In this document: piece by piece, positions 9,264 to 17,760 of the stretch
Position numbering within the stretch: position 1 is the stretch's first letter
How the letters are laid out: the number at the start of each line of letters is the position of its first letter
NCBI GenBank assembly: GCA_036163455.1
Contig: JAYZKL010000036.1
Location: 1 to 56,838 of the forward strand
Direction: 5' to 3'
Origin: GCA-2701705 sp036163455
Lineage (GTDB): Bacteria; Pseudomonadota; Gammaproteobacteria; GCA-002705445; GCA-002716945
DNA: 56,838 bases
The notes under the pieces: generated by a model
Database searches by the model: none
Told to the model about the DNA's origin: nothing
Seen by the model: the letters and a program-made list of their open reading frames with translations, nothing else
Position numbers and translations under genes: made by a program

Positions 9264-10480
9264 TGGGTAAATTTATGTCATGGATAGATGCAAGATTACC
9301 AGTGAGTGAATTTTTTAGAAATCACTTATCAAAATATTATGCCCCAAAGAATTTTAACTTTTTTTATTTTTTTGGAGCTTTAGCATTATTTGTATTTATT
9401 CTTCAGATTCTTACAGGAATTTTTCTTACAATAAACTATAAACCAGATGCTGAAAATGCTTTTGCTTCTGTAGAATATATAATGAGAGATGTTGAATGGG
9501 GTTGGTTAATCAGATATATGCATTCAACAGGGGCATCTTTCTTTTTTGTTATCATTTATCTTCATATGTTTCGTGCACTTCTATATGGTTCTTTTAAAAA
9601 ACCCAGAGAGCTCATTTGGATTTTTGGAATGCTCATATATGTTCTTCTAATGGCTGAAGCTTTCATGGGTTATTTATTACCTTGGGGCCAAATGTCTTAT
9701 TGGGGTGCGCAAGTAATTATTTCTCTTTTTGGTGCAATACCATATATAGGAGAAGGGCTTGCTTTATGGATTAGAGGAGATTATGTAGTATCCGATGTTA
9801 CCTTAAATAGATTTTTTGCATTTCATGTAATAGCTTTGCCTTTGCTACTTTTTGCTCTAATCTACCTTCACCTTGCGGCGCTACACACCGTTGGGTCAAA
9901 TAATCCCGATGGAATTGAGATTAAAGATAATTTAGATGAAAGTGGTAAACCTAAAGATGGTATACCTTTTCACCCATACTATACTGTAAAAGATATTTTT
10001 GGTTTATCAGTATTTTTAGTGATATTTACTTTTGTAGTATTCTTTTTACCAGAGTTTGGCGGTTATTTTCTTGAACGTGATAATTTTATTCCTGCCGATC
10101 CACTGAAGACTCCAGAACATATTCAACCGCTTTGGTATTTTACTCCATTCTATGCAATCCTACGTGCTATTCCTGATAAACTTGGGGGAGTTATAGCAAT
10201 GGGTATAGCTATACTTATTTTATTTGTATTGCCATGGTTAGATAGATGCCCTGTTAAATCAATAAGATTTAGGTCTAATTTATATAAAACAAATTTAGTT
10301 TTATTCATAATAAGTTTTATAGGACTTGGCTATATAGGAATGAACCCTCCTACGCCATTATTAACTTGGATTGGAAGACTCCTCACCCTAATTTATTTTG
10401 GATTTTTTGTGGTACTTTACTTCACTAGTAAAAATGAAATTACAGAAGAGGTCCCAGAAAGAGTAAGAATGGATGAATAA
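9263..10480 (+). CDS. petB: Ubiquinol-cytochrome c reductase, cytochrome b subunit
   Basis: Cytochrome b holds the two b hemes and both quinone sites of the bc1 complex. The 405-residue protein has about eight to nine membrane helices. Heme-ligand histidines are in the pairs RYMHSTGA/IYLHMFR and FFAFHVIA/IYLHLAALH. The Qo-site PEWY loop is seen as QPLWYFTPFYAILR, here PLWY rather than PEWY. The substitution of Glu by Leu should be checked against relatives, because the Glu takes part in ubiquinol oxidation in several model enzymes, although PLWY-type loops occur in other cytochrome b groups. It is translationally coupled to petA and petC. Confidence 0.97.
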   Translation: MGKFMSWIDARLPVSEFFRNHLSKYYAPKNFNFFYFFGALALFVFILQILTGIFLTINYKPDAENAFASVEYIMRDVEWGWLIRYMHSTGASFFFVIIYLHMFRALLYGSFKKPRELIWIFGMLIYVLLMAEAFMGYLLPWGQMSYWGAQVIISLFGAIPYIGEGLALWIRGDYVVSDVTLNRFFAFHVIALPLLLFALIYLHLAALHTVGSNNPDGIEIKDNLDESGKPKDGIPFHPYYTVKDIFGLSVFLVIFTFVVFFLPEFGGYFLERDNFIPADPLKTPEHIQPLWYFTPFYAILRAIPDKLGGVIAMGIAILILFVLPWLDRCPVKSIRFRSNLYKTNLVLFIISFIGLGYIGMNPPTPLLTWIGRLLTLIYFGFFVVLYFTSKNEITEEVPERVRMDE

Positions 10481-11198
10481 AAATATTTTTATAATACTTT
10501 TAGTTTTATTAATACCTCTCAAGGTTTCTCCAGCTGAGGTTAGCCCTTTGAGTCCAGTATTAATCAATCTTCATAATCAACCATCATTACAAAGAGGTGC
10601 TAAGATTTATATAAATAATTGTTTAGGGTGTCATACTCTGAAATATCAACGTTATAGTAAATTTGTAAACCATTTAGGTATGTCGAAAGAGGCTATTGAG
10701 AAAAATTTGATTTTTACTACAGATAAAAATGGAGGTCCGACAAAAATTGGCTCCCTGATTTTGAATTCTGTAGATAAAGATACATCTAAAGAGGCTTTTG
10801 GAGTGGAGCCGCCAGACCTATCTCTTGTTGCTCGCTCAAGAGGACCTGATTGGGTTTATACATTTTTATTATCATTTTATAAAGATGATACAAGGCCATT
10901 AGGCGTAAATAATAGTCTTTATCCAAATGTAAGTATGCCTCATGTGTTATGGTGGATGGAGGGATTAAAAGCACCTGTAAAGGGTAGTGTAAAAGAGTTT
11001 GAATATGTAGTTACAGGATCGTTGAATGAAAAAGAATATAAACAGGCTATTACAGACCTTGTTAATTTTCTAACCTATGTCTCCGAGCCAGCAAAACTTG
11101 AAAGATATAGAATAGGTTTTTGGGTAATAATCTTTTTGGTACTTTTTGCATTTGTCGCATATTTATTGAAAAGAGAATATTGGAAAGATGTGGAATAA
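10473..11198 (+). CDS. petC: Cytochrome c1
   Basis: Cytochrome c1 passes electrons from the Rieske centre to soluble cytochrome c. The 241-residue protein has a signal peptide (about 1-21), the covalent heme motif CLGCH (Cys50, Cys53, His54), the downstream Met-ligand region (VSMPHVLWWMEG), and a C-terminal membrane anchor (about 213-233) ending in a short basic tail. It overlaps petB by 8 bases and sits 3 bases before sspA, so all four genes are probably co-transcribed. Confidence 0.97.
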   Translation: MNKNIFIILLVLLIPLKVSPAEVSPLSPVLINLHNQPSLQRGAKIYINNCLGCHTLKYQRYSKFVNHLGMSKEAIEKNLIFTTDKNGGPTKIGSLILNSVDKDTSKEAFGVEPPDLSLVARSRGPDWVYTFLLSFYKDDTRPLGVNNSLYPNVSMPHVLWWMEGLKAPVKGSVKEFEYVVTGSLNEKEYKQAITDLVNFLTYVSEPAKLERYRIGFWVIIFLVLFAFVAYLLKREYWKDVE

Positions 11199-11201
11199 AT
11201 T

Positions 11202-11819
11202 ATGACATCATTAGCAAATAGACGTTCAGCTATCTTACTATTTTCATTCCCTGACTGTCTACATAGTCATCGAACTAGGTTAGTAATAAAAGAAAAAGAA
11301 ATAGTTGCAGAGTTACATGAGGTTGATATCAATAATATTGATGAAGAGATTAAATTTATTAGCCCATATAATGATTTTCCTACTCTTGTTGATAGGGAGT
11401 TAATACTACAAAACTCTAGAGTAATAATTGAATATCTTGATGAGAGATTTCCTCATCCACCACTACTTCCAGTAGATCCAGTTGCAAGAGCAAAATTCCG
11501 TCTTGCCTTGTATAGAATTGAGCATCAATGGTATCCAGAATTTAATAATTCATATAAAAACGGAGTTTTAACTGATGCTTTTAAGGAGAAAATAAAAAAC
11601 TATTTTTTAGAGATAATACCATTTATAACCGATAAATTTTTTATGAGTGAAGACTTTGGTTTAGTAGATTGTAGCCTTGCTCCTTTACTTTGGAGAATGA
11701 AACATTTAAAAGTAGATATGTCTGATGATAAAAAAATTATTGAGAAGTATGCTGACAGGATTTTTTCTAGAGAATCCTTTAAAGTTAGTCTAACAGAGAC
11801 TGAAAAGGAAATGGAATAA
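11202..11819 (+). CDS. sspA: Stringent starvation protein A (GST-fold RNA polymerase-associated protein)
   Basis: SspA binds RNA polymerase and alters promoter choice in stationary phase. The 205-residue protein has an N-terminal thioredoxin-like half (LLFSFPDCLHSHRTRLV) and a helical GST C-terminal half. The SspA signature DERFPHPPLLPVDPVARAK with the surface Pro-His-Pro is intact. It follows petC by 3 bases, the usual petABC-sspA order. sspB, the usual next gene, is absent, and the following gene is convergent and directly adjacent. Confidence 0.95.
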   Translation: MTSLANRRSAILLFSFPDCLHSHRTRLVIKEKEIVAELHEVDINNIDEEIKFISPYNDFPTLVDRELILQNSRVIIEYLDERFPHPPLLPVDPVARAKFRLALYRIEHQWYPEFNNSYKNGVLTDAFKEKIKNYFLEIIPFITDKFFMSEDFGLVDCSLAPLLWRMKHLKVDMSDDKKIIEKYADRIFSRESFKVSLTETEKEME

Positions 11820-12401
11820 TTAAGTAAGGTGTTGATCGATACATTCGCATATAGAGTGAATAATAACTAAATGAACTTCCTGTATTCTACTAGTCCTATC
11901 GCTTGGAACTCTAATTTCAATATCATTTGAAGATAATTGAGTTGATGCTTTTCCACCATCCTTACCAGTAATAAGAATAATAGGTATACTAATTTTTTTT
12001 GCTACATCAATTGCTTCGCAAATATTAGAAGAGTTTCCACTTGTTGTGAAAGCAATTAAAAGATCTTCTTTTTTTCCTATAGCATTAATTTGTTTAGAAA
12101 AAATATATTTATAATCATAATCATTTGCTATAGATGTTATAGTTGCTGTATCTGAATTTAGAGAAATAGCAGCAACTTCTTTTCTTTCTTTTTCAAACCT
12201 ATTAACTAGTTCTGAAACTATATGTTGTGCATCACCAGAAGACCCTCCATTCCCGCATGACATAATTTTCCCGGAGCTATCTGTCACATTAATTATTTTT
12301 GTTGTTGCTAATTCTATTTGAGGTAATAACTTTTCTAAAGAAATTTTATTAATTTCCAAGTTATCATGAAAGTTTTTTTTAACTATTTCTGATATGTGCA
12401 T
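11820..12401 (-). CDS. gmhA: SIS-domain phosphoheptose isomerase / DiaA-like protein
   Basis: The 193-residue protein has one SIS (sugar isomerase) domain with the phosphosugar loops CGNGGSSGDAQH and FTTSGNSSN. The GmhA-type catalytic positions appear kept: Glu in VSELVNRF and His in RIQEVHLVIIH. GmhA converts sedoheptulose 7-phosphate to D-glycero-manno-heptose 7-phosphate for LPS. The homologue DiaA, which binds DnaA, is commonly found beside rsmI in gammaproteobacteria, and this gene is beside rsmI. Sequence favours an isomerase while context favours DiaA, so the role stays open. Confidence 0.85.
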   Translation of the reverse strand: MHISEIVKKNFHDNLEINKISLEKLLPQIELATTKIINVTDSSGKIMSCGNGGSSGDAQHIVSELVNRFEKERKEVAAISLNSDTATITSIANDYDYKYIFSKQINAIGKKEDLLIAFTTSGNSSNICEAIDVAKKISIPIILITGKDGGKASTQLSSNDIEIRVPSDRTSRIQEVHLVIIHSICECIDQHLT

Positions 12402-12473
12402 TTTATAATTGCTGTACTTCCACTATAGTACAATGTAAATTATTAAATATAAACAAAATTCATCTTTAAAATC

Positions 12474-13301
12474 ATGTCTGGAAAACTTTATATTATATCT
12501 ACACCAATAGGAAATTTAGGAGATATTACTTTGCGTGCATTAGACACTCTAAGAAATAGTGATTATATTTTAGCAGAAAGCTCCGAGAGAACTTCAAAAC
12601 TGTTAAATAAATATAATATAAAAAATAAGATTATTACTTTCAATAAAGATAATGAAAAAAGAAAATTTGAGTCTATTTTATCAGATTTAAATAAAGATTA
12701 TAAAATTTCGCTAGTAACTGATGCTGGCACACCTTTAATTTCTGATCCTGGATATGAATTAATTAAAAGGACTTCATTAAAATGTTCTGTTATACCAATT
12801 CCAGGGCCTAGCTCCCTTACCTGCGCATTGTCTATTTCAACCATACCAATGAATAATTTTATCTTTCTTGGGTTTTTGCCTAAAAAAAATAATGAGAGAA
12901 TTAAAAAAATCAAATCGGCAAGCGAATCAGGTTGTCCAATTGTCATATTTGAGAGTAAGCACAGAATAAAGGCACTTTTAAAAAATATTATAGAAATTAT
13001 TGGTGAGGACACCTTAATAACAGTTTTTCGGGAACTAACTAAATTACATGAATCTGTCAGTACCCTTAAAGCCAACAAACTCCTAACTGAAATATCAAAA
13101 AAACCTCTTTCTGGGGAAATTACACTCATTGTGGATAAAGCTCCTAAACCAACCGAACTAATTGAAAATTACGGAGAAAAAGTTAAAAAACTGTTAAAAA
13201 GATATAATGTGAGCGAGATTGTTAGCATAATCAAGCTATTTACTAACTACAAGAAAAAAGAAATATATAATTTTGTATTAAAGATTAGACAAAAGCTGTA
13301 G
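12474..13301 (+). CDS. rsmI: 16S rRNA 2'-O-ribose C1402 methyltransferase
   Basis: RsmI methylates the 2'-hydroxyl of C1402 in 16S rRNA with SAM. The 275-residue protein has the tetrapyrrole-methylase fold. Markers are the N-terminal IISTPIGNLGDITLRAL, LVTDAGTPLISDPGYEL, the IPGPSS loop and the VIFESKHR and ITVFRELTKLHES segments. It is divergent from the gmhA-like gene (72-base gap). No clear Shine-Dalgarno precedes the ATG. A terminator-like hairpin lies 58 bases beyond its stop. Confidence 0.97.
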   Translation: MSGKLYIISTPIGNLGDITLRALDTLRNSDYILAESSERTSKLLNKYNIKNKIITFNKDNEKRKFESILSDLNKDYKISLVTDAGTPLISDPGYELIKRTSLKCSVIPIPGPSSLTCALSISTIPMNNFIFLGFLPKKNNERIKKIKSASESGCPIVIFESKHRIKALLKNIIEIIGEDTLITVFRELTKLHESVSTLKANKLLTEISKKPLSGEITLIVDKAPKPTELIENYGEKVKKLLKRYNVSEIVSIIKLFTNYKKKEIYNFVLKIRQKL

Positions 13302-13313
13302 TTTTAAGTAGGA

Positions 13314-13319
13314 TATAAT
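13314..13319 (+). promoter_or_regulatory. Candidate -10 element for carAB
   Basis: A perfect TATAAT lies just after the rsmI stop. No convincing -35 was found at 16-18 bases. A start at about 13326 would give a leader of about 75 bases that includes the hairpin at 13360-13389 before carA. This is inferred from sequence pattern only. Confidence 0.4.
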
Positions 13320-13324
13320 TTTAG

Positions 13325-13408
13325 ATGGATCTAAAAGAAAAAATATACGAAAACAAGAAAGATGACTTATTTGAGCCATCTTTTTTTTTACATAAAAACC
13401 ATGTCTAA
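13325..13408 (+). CDS. Possible 27-residue leader peptide ORF before carA
   Basis: An ATG directly at the predicted transcript start opens a 27-codon frame that runs through the hairpin and its T-tract (encoding Ser-Phe-Phe-Leu there). It ends at a TAA overlapping the carA start in another frame. The layout recalls the E. coli pyrBI leader peptide, which is translated through its attenuator. There is no strong ribosome-binding site, and a frame this short can occur by chance, so confidence is low. Confidence 0.2.
   Translation: MDLKEKIYENKKDDLFEPSFFLHKNHV
13360..13389 (+). terminator. Terminator-like hairpin with T-tract upstream of carA
   Basis: The arms AGATGACT and AGCCATCT pair at seven of eight positions (one A-C mismatch) around a 6-base loop, followed by nine T (13381-13389). 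The T-tract ends only 11 bases before the carA ATG. It may simply end rsmI transcription. Because the best -10 lies upstream of it, it may instead act as a carAB attenuator. Confidence 0.6.
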
Positions 13409-14549
13409 TCATCACAATGCCATTCTTGTGCTTGATGATGGAACAGAATTTCGTGGGAAATCCTTTGGTATTGAAGGCACAGCTGTTGGAGAAGTTGTTT
13501 TTAATACAGCTATGACAGGATATCAAGAAGTTATTACAGATCCATCTTATGACTCACAAATCATTACTTTCACAAATCCACATATAGGTAACACCGGAAT
13601 TAATTTAAAAGATATGGAATCTAAAAAAATACATTGTTCAGGAATAATAATAAGAGACGTGCCTGTGCTGGCAAATAGTTGGAGATTAACAGGAACTTTA
13701 GAGGATTATTTGGTGAAAAATAAACTAGTTGCTATATATGGTATAGATACAAGGAAGCTTACCAAGATTCTTAGGACAAAAGGGGCCCAAAATGGATGTA
13801 TTCTAACTGGAAAAAATATTAATTCAGCGAAAGCAAAAAAATCTATCAAAGAGTTTTCTGGATTGTTAGGAAAAGACCTAGCTGTAAAGGTTACCACTAA
13901 AAAAACATATCAATGGACTGAAGACCTTAGCAACATCAATGGAGACATTCCACTAAAAAGAGAAAAAAAACACCATGTTGTAGCTTACGACTTTGGAATT
14001 AAGCATAATATTTTAAGAATTTTGTATAATCTTGGTTGTCAATTAACAGTTGTTTCAGCAAAACTTCCAGCACAAGACGTTCTAAAATTAAAACCTGATG
14101 GAGTTTTTTTATCAAATGGGCCTGGTGATCCCATGGCATGTAATTATGCGATTAATAATATCGAAGAGCTCATGAATAACAATATTCCAATGTTTGGGAT
14201 TTGTTTAGGATTTCAGCTTTTAGCATTGGCAAGTGGAGCCAAGACAATTAAAATGAAATTTGGTCATCATGGAGCTAATCATCCAGTTCTAGATTTGAAA
14301 TCTAAGAAAGTTTTTATAACAAGCCAAAATCATGGTTTTGCTGTTGACAAAAAAACCATACCTAAAAATTTAGAAATTACTCATATCTCTCTTTTTGATA
14401 ATTCCTTACAAGGAATAAAAAGAATAGATATTCCTGCATTTGGATTTCAGGGACACCCAGAAGCCAGTCCTGGCCCGCATGATATTAATGGGGTATTTTC
14501 TGAGTTTATTTCAATAATGGAAAATAGAAAAGAACATGCCAAAAAGTAA
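13401..14549 (+). CDS. carA: Carbamoyl-phosphate synthase, small (glutaminase) subunit
   Basis: CarA releases ammonia from glutamine for carbamoyl phosphate synthesis (pyrimidines and arginine). The ATG at 13401 gives 382 residues beginning MSNHHNAILVLDDG, which matches the family. An upstream in-frame ATG at 13362 would start inside the hairpin stem and is rejected. The class I glutaminase triad is intact: Cys268 (FGICLGFQL), His352 and Glu354 (GHPEASPGP). No Shine-Dalgarno is visible. The 3' end overlaps carB by 14 bases. Confidence 0.97.
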   Translation: MSNHHNAILVLDDGTEFRGKSFGIEGTAVGEVVFNTAMTGYQEVITDPSYDSQIITFTNPHIGNTGINLKDMESKKIHCSGIIIRDVPVLANSWRLTGTLEDYLVKNKLVAIYGIDTRKLTKILRTKGAQNGCILTGKNINSAKAKKSIKEFSGLLGKDLAVKVTTKKTYQWTEDLSNINGDIPLKREKKHHVVAYDFGIKHNILRILYNLGCQLTVVSAKLPAQDVLKLKPDGVFLSNGPGDPMACNYAINNIEELMNNNIPMFGICLGFQLLALASGAKTIKMKFGHHGANHPVLDLKSKKVFITSQNHGFAVDKKTIPKNLEITHISLFDNSLQGIKRIDIPAFGFQGHPEASPGPHDINGVFSEFISIMENRKEHAKK

Positions 14550-17500
14550 AAATATAAATAGTGTTTTAATTATAGGTGCTGGGCCAATTATTATTGGACA
14601 AGCATGTGAGTTTGATTATTCTGGAGTGCAGGCTTGTAAAGCCCTAAAAGAGGAAGGAATAAAAGTAATTTTAGTAAATTCAAACCCTGCAACTATCATG
14701 ACAGACCCAAACATGGCGGACAAGGTCTACATAGAGCCCATACACTGGAGGAATATAGAGAAAATCATAATAAAAGAAAGACCAGATGCTATTTTACCTA
14801 CTATGGGAGGACAAACTGCTCTGAATACAACTTTGGATTTAAATAGGCATAAAATCTTAGAAAAATATAATGTTGAGATTATTGGGGCAAGCACAGACTC
14901 AATTGATATGGCAGAAGATCGAGAACTGTTCAAAAATGCAATGAATGAGATTGGACTAAATACTCCTAAATCTTTTATTGCCCATACTTATAATGACGCT
15001 GAGAATATTCAAAAAGAAATTGGTTTTCCAATAATAATACGCCCATCTTTTACTCTAGGAGGTTCAGGTGGTGGTATTGCCTATAATAAAGATGATTTTC
15101 AAAAAATTGTTAATAGAGGGTTAGACTTATCACCTACTAGCGAAGTATTGCTGGAGGAATCTGTTATTGGTTGGAAAGAATTTGAAATGGAAGTCGTTAG
15201 AGACAAAAATGATAATTGTATAATTATTTGTTCTATTGAGAATATTGATCCAATGGGTATACATACTGGGGATTCAATAACAGTAGCGCCCGCTCAAACA
15301 CTAACAGATAAGGAATATCAAAAACTTAGGAATGCATCAATACAGGTTCTCAGAAAGATTGGTGTAGACACAGGAGGGTCAAATGTTCAATTTGCTATAT
15401 CGCCTAAAGATGGCAGGCTCCTCATAATAGAGATGAATCCAAGGGTTTCGCGTTCATCTGCTCTAGCTTCTAAGGCTACAGGTTTTCCGATTGCAAAAGT
15501 TGCAGCAAAATTGGCAATTGGCTATACCTTAGATGAATTAAAAAATGAAATAACAGGCGATGTAATACCAGCTTCCTTTGAACCAACTATTGATTATGTT
15601 GTTACAAAAATTCCGCGGTTTGCATTTGAAAAATTTAAAGAAGCTGATAATAAATTAACAACACAAATGAAGTCAGTGGGAGAAGTTATGGCTATTGGAA
15701 GAAATTTTCAAGAATCGTTCCAAAAAGCATTAAGAGGACTTGAGATAGGAATTGATGGTCTTAACAAAACTAATCTTCCAAATAATTCTCAACAAGATAA
15801 CAATGAATACATTGAAAAAAAATTAACTTCAGCAACTCCGGACAGAATTTTATTTGTTGGGGAAGCATTCCGACAAGGATTTTCTCTTGAGGATATTTAT
15901 AGTCTTACTAAAATTGATCAGTGGTTTTTAGCGCAACTAGATGATTTGATAAAAGAAGAACTCCTCCTTTTAGATAAAAAAACTGAAGACTTATCTCGTT
16001 CTGATATTTTAAGATTAAAAAGAAAAGGTTTTTCAGACTCTTTCTTATCCAAAACATTAAATTGTAATTTAAATAAATTTAGAAATATGCGTATTTCTAT
16101 GGATATACAGCCAGTTTTTAAGAGAGTTGACGCTTGTGCAGCTGAATTTCAGTCAAAAACAGCATACATGTATTCTACTTATGATGATGAATGTGAGTCT
16201 GAACCATCAAAAAATAAAAAAATTATGATTTTGGGTGGAGGTCCAAATAGAATTGGTCAAGGAATAGAATTTGACTATTGTTGCGTACATGCTTCATTAG
16301 CTTTGAAAGAAATTGGTTATGAAACAATTATGGTAAACTGTAATCCTGAAACTGTTTCAACTGACTTTGATACCTCTGATAGATTATATTTTGAGCCTCT
16401 GACATTTGAGGACGTTATCGCAATAATTGAGAAAGAAAAACCAGATGGTGTTGTAGTTCAGTATGGCGGGCAGACTCCATTGAAATTAGCAAATCAATTA
16501 AAAGAAAGCAACGTAACTATTATTGGTACATCTCCTGAATCAATTGATATTGCGGAAGATAGGGAGAAATTTAAAAAACTTGTTGAGAAACTTAATTTAA
16601 AACAACCAATAAATTCAACTGCTAAAAACCCTGAAGAGGCATTGCAGATGGCTAATAAAATTGGATATCCATTAGTTGTCAGACCTTCGTATGTCTTAGG
16701 AGGAAGAGCTATGGAGATTGTAACTAATGATCATGATTTACAACGATATATGAAAGAAGCGGTTACTGTTTCTAATAATTCGCCGGTACTCTTAGATAAA
16801 TTTTTAAATGATGCAATAGAAGTTGATGTAGATGCTATTTGCGATGGAAAAGACGTTTATATTGGTGCAATTATGGAACATATTGAGGAAGCCGGAATCC
16901 ACTCTGGAGATTCTGGTTGTTCTATACCTCCTTATACACTTAAAGAAATAATTCTAAAAAAAATAAGAGAACAAGTTAAAAAATTAGCTCTTGAATTAAA
17001 TGTAATAGGATTGATGAATACTCAGTTTGCGATTAAAGATGACGAAATTTTTTTACTTGAAGTGAATCCACGAGCATCACGTACAGCTCCTTTTGTTTCT
17101 AAAGCGACAGGAGTTCCGCTTGCAAAAATTGGAGCACTAATTATGGTTGGTAAAACTTTAAAAGAATTATCATTAACCAAAGAGATTAAAACAAACTATT
17201 TTTCTGTTAAAGAAGCAGTTTTCCCATTCTCCAAATTTCCGGAAGTTGATGTATTGCTTGGGCCAGAAATGAAATCTACAGGAGAGGTTATGGGTTTAGG
17301 AAAAAGTTTTGGTGAAGCTTATTTTAAAGCGCAAAGAGCTGCGGGAGTTATTTTACCTAAATCTGGAAATGTTTTCATAAGTGTAAGAGATAAAGATAAA
17401 GCAGAAGCCTGTATTGTTGCAAGAGACTTAATAAAAATTGGGTTTACTATTTTTGCAACTACAGGGACATTTGATTACTTAGAGAAAAACTCCATTCCTT

Positions 17501-17760
17501 GTAAACAAATTAATAAAGTTAAACAAGGTCAGCCTCATGTTGTTGATATGATCAAGAATAAAGAAATTGATTTAATTATTAATACAACTGAGGGAGCGCA
17601 ATCTATTAAAGATTCATTTTCAATTAGACAGGAGGCTCAAAACAATAATATTTCGCTCACAACAACAGTTTCTGGGGCCAAAGCTTTCTGCAAAGCAATT
17701 TTATTTATTGATAACTTTGATGCTACTGATATTCAGAGTCGACACCAAAGTTTAAATTAA
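14536..17760 (+). CDS. carB: Carbamoyl-phosphate synthase, large subunit
   Basis: CarB makes carbamoyl phosphate from bicarbonate, ammonia and two ATP. At 1074 residues it is full length, with two homologous ATP-grasp halves and a C-terminal MGS-like allosteric domain (from about residue 940). Each half has the GAGPIIIGQACEFDYSG / GGGPNRIGQGIEFDYC start and the IEMNPRVSRSSALASKATG / LEVNPRASRTAPFVSKATG metal-binding segment. It overlaps carA. Its TAA shares the TTAA sequence with the stop of the convergent transporter gene. Confidence 0.99.
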   Translation: MPKSKNINSVLIIGAGPIIIGQACEFDYSGVQACKALKEEGIKVILVNSNPATIMTDPNMADKVYIEPIHWRNIEKIIIKERPDAILPTMGGQTALNTTLDLNRHKILEKYNVEIIGASTDSIDMAEDRELFKNAMNEIGLNTPKSFIAHTYNDAENIQKEIGFPIIIRPSFTLGGSGGGIAYNKDDFQKIVNRGLDLSPTSEVLLEESVIGWKEFEMEVVRDKNDNCIIICSIENIDPMGIHTGDSITVAPAQTLTDKEYQKLRNASIQVLRKIGVDTGGSNVQFAISPKDGRLLIIEMNPRVSRSSALASKATGFPIAKVAAKLAIGYTLDELKNEITGDVIPASFEPTIDYVVTKIPRFAFEKFKEADNKLTTQMKSVGEVMAIGRNFQESFQKALRGLEIGIDGLNKTNLPNNSQQDNNEYIEKKLTSATPDRILFVGEAFRQGFSLEDIYSLTKIDQWFLAQLDDLIKEELLLLDKKTEDLSRSDILRLKRKGFSDSFLSKTLNCNLNKFRNMRISMDIQPVFKRVDACAAEFQSKTAYMYSTYDDECESEPSKNKKIMILGGGPNRIGQGIEFDYCCVHASLALKEIGYETIMVNCNPETVSTDFDTSDRLYFEPLTFEDVIAIIEKEKPDGVVVQYGGQTPLKLANQLKESNVTIIGTSPESIDIAEDREKFKKLVEKLNLKQPINSTAKNPEEALQMANKIGYPLVVRPSYVLGGRAMEIVTNDHDLQRYMKEAVTVSNNSPVLLDKFLNDAIEVDVDAICDGKDVYIGAIMEHIEEAGIHSGDSGCSIPPYTLKEIILKKIREQVKKLALELNVIGLMNTQFAIKDDEIFLLEVNPRASRTAPFVSKATGVPLAKIGALIMVGKTLKELSLTKEIKTNYFSVKEAVFPFSKFPEVDVLLGPEMKSTGEVMGLGKSFGEAYFKAQRAAGVILPKSGNVFISVRDKDKAEACIVARDLIKIGFTIFATTGTFDYLEKNSIPCKQINKVKQGQPHVVDMIKNKEIDLIINTTEGAQSIKDSFSIRQEAQNNNISLTTTVSGAKAFCKAILFIDNFDATDIQSRHQSLN

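Noticed and set aside
12431..12450. GTACT/AGTAC inverted repeat between the gmhA-like gene and rsmI
   Set aside because: Five-base arms with an 8-base spacer are too weak to call.
13362..13400. Longer carA start at 13362
   Set aside because: The extra 13 residues lie in the hairpin and T-tract and have no family match.
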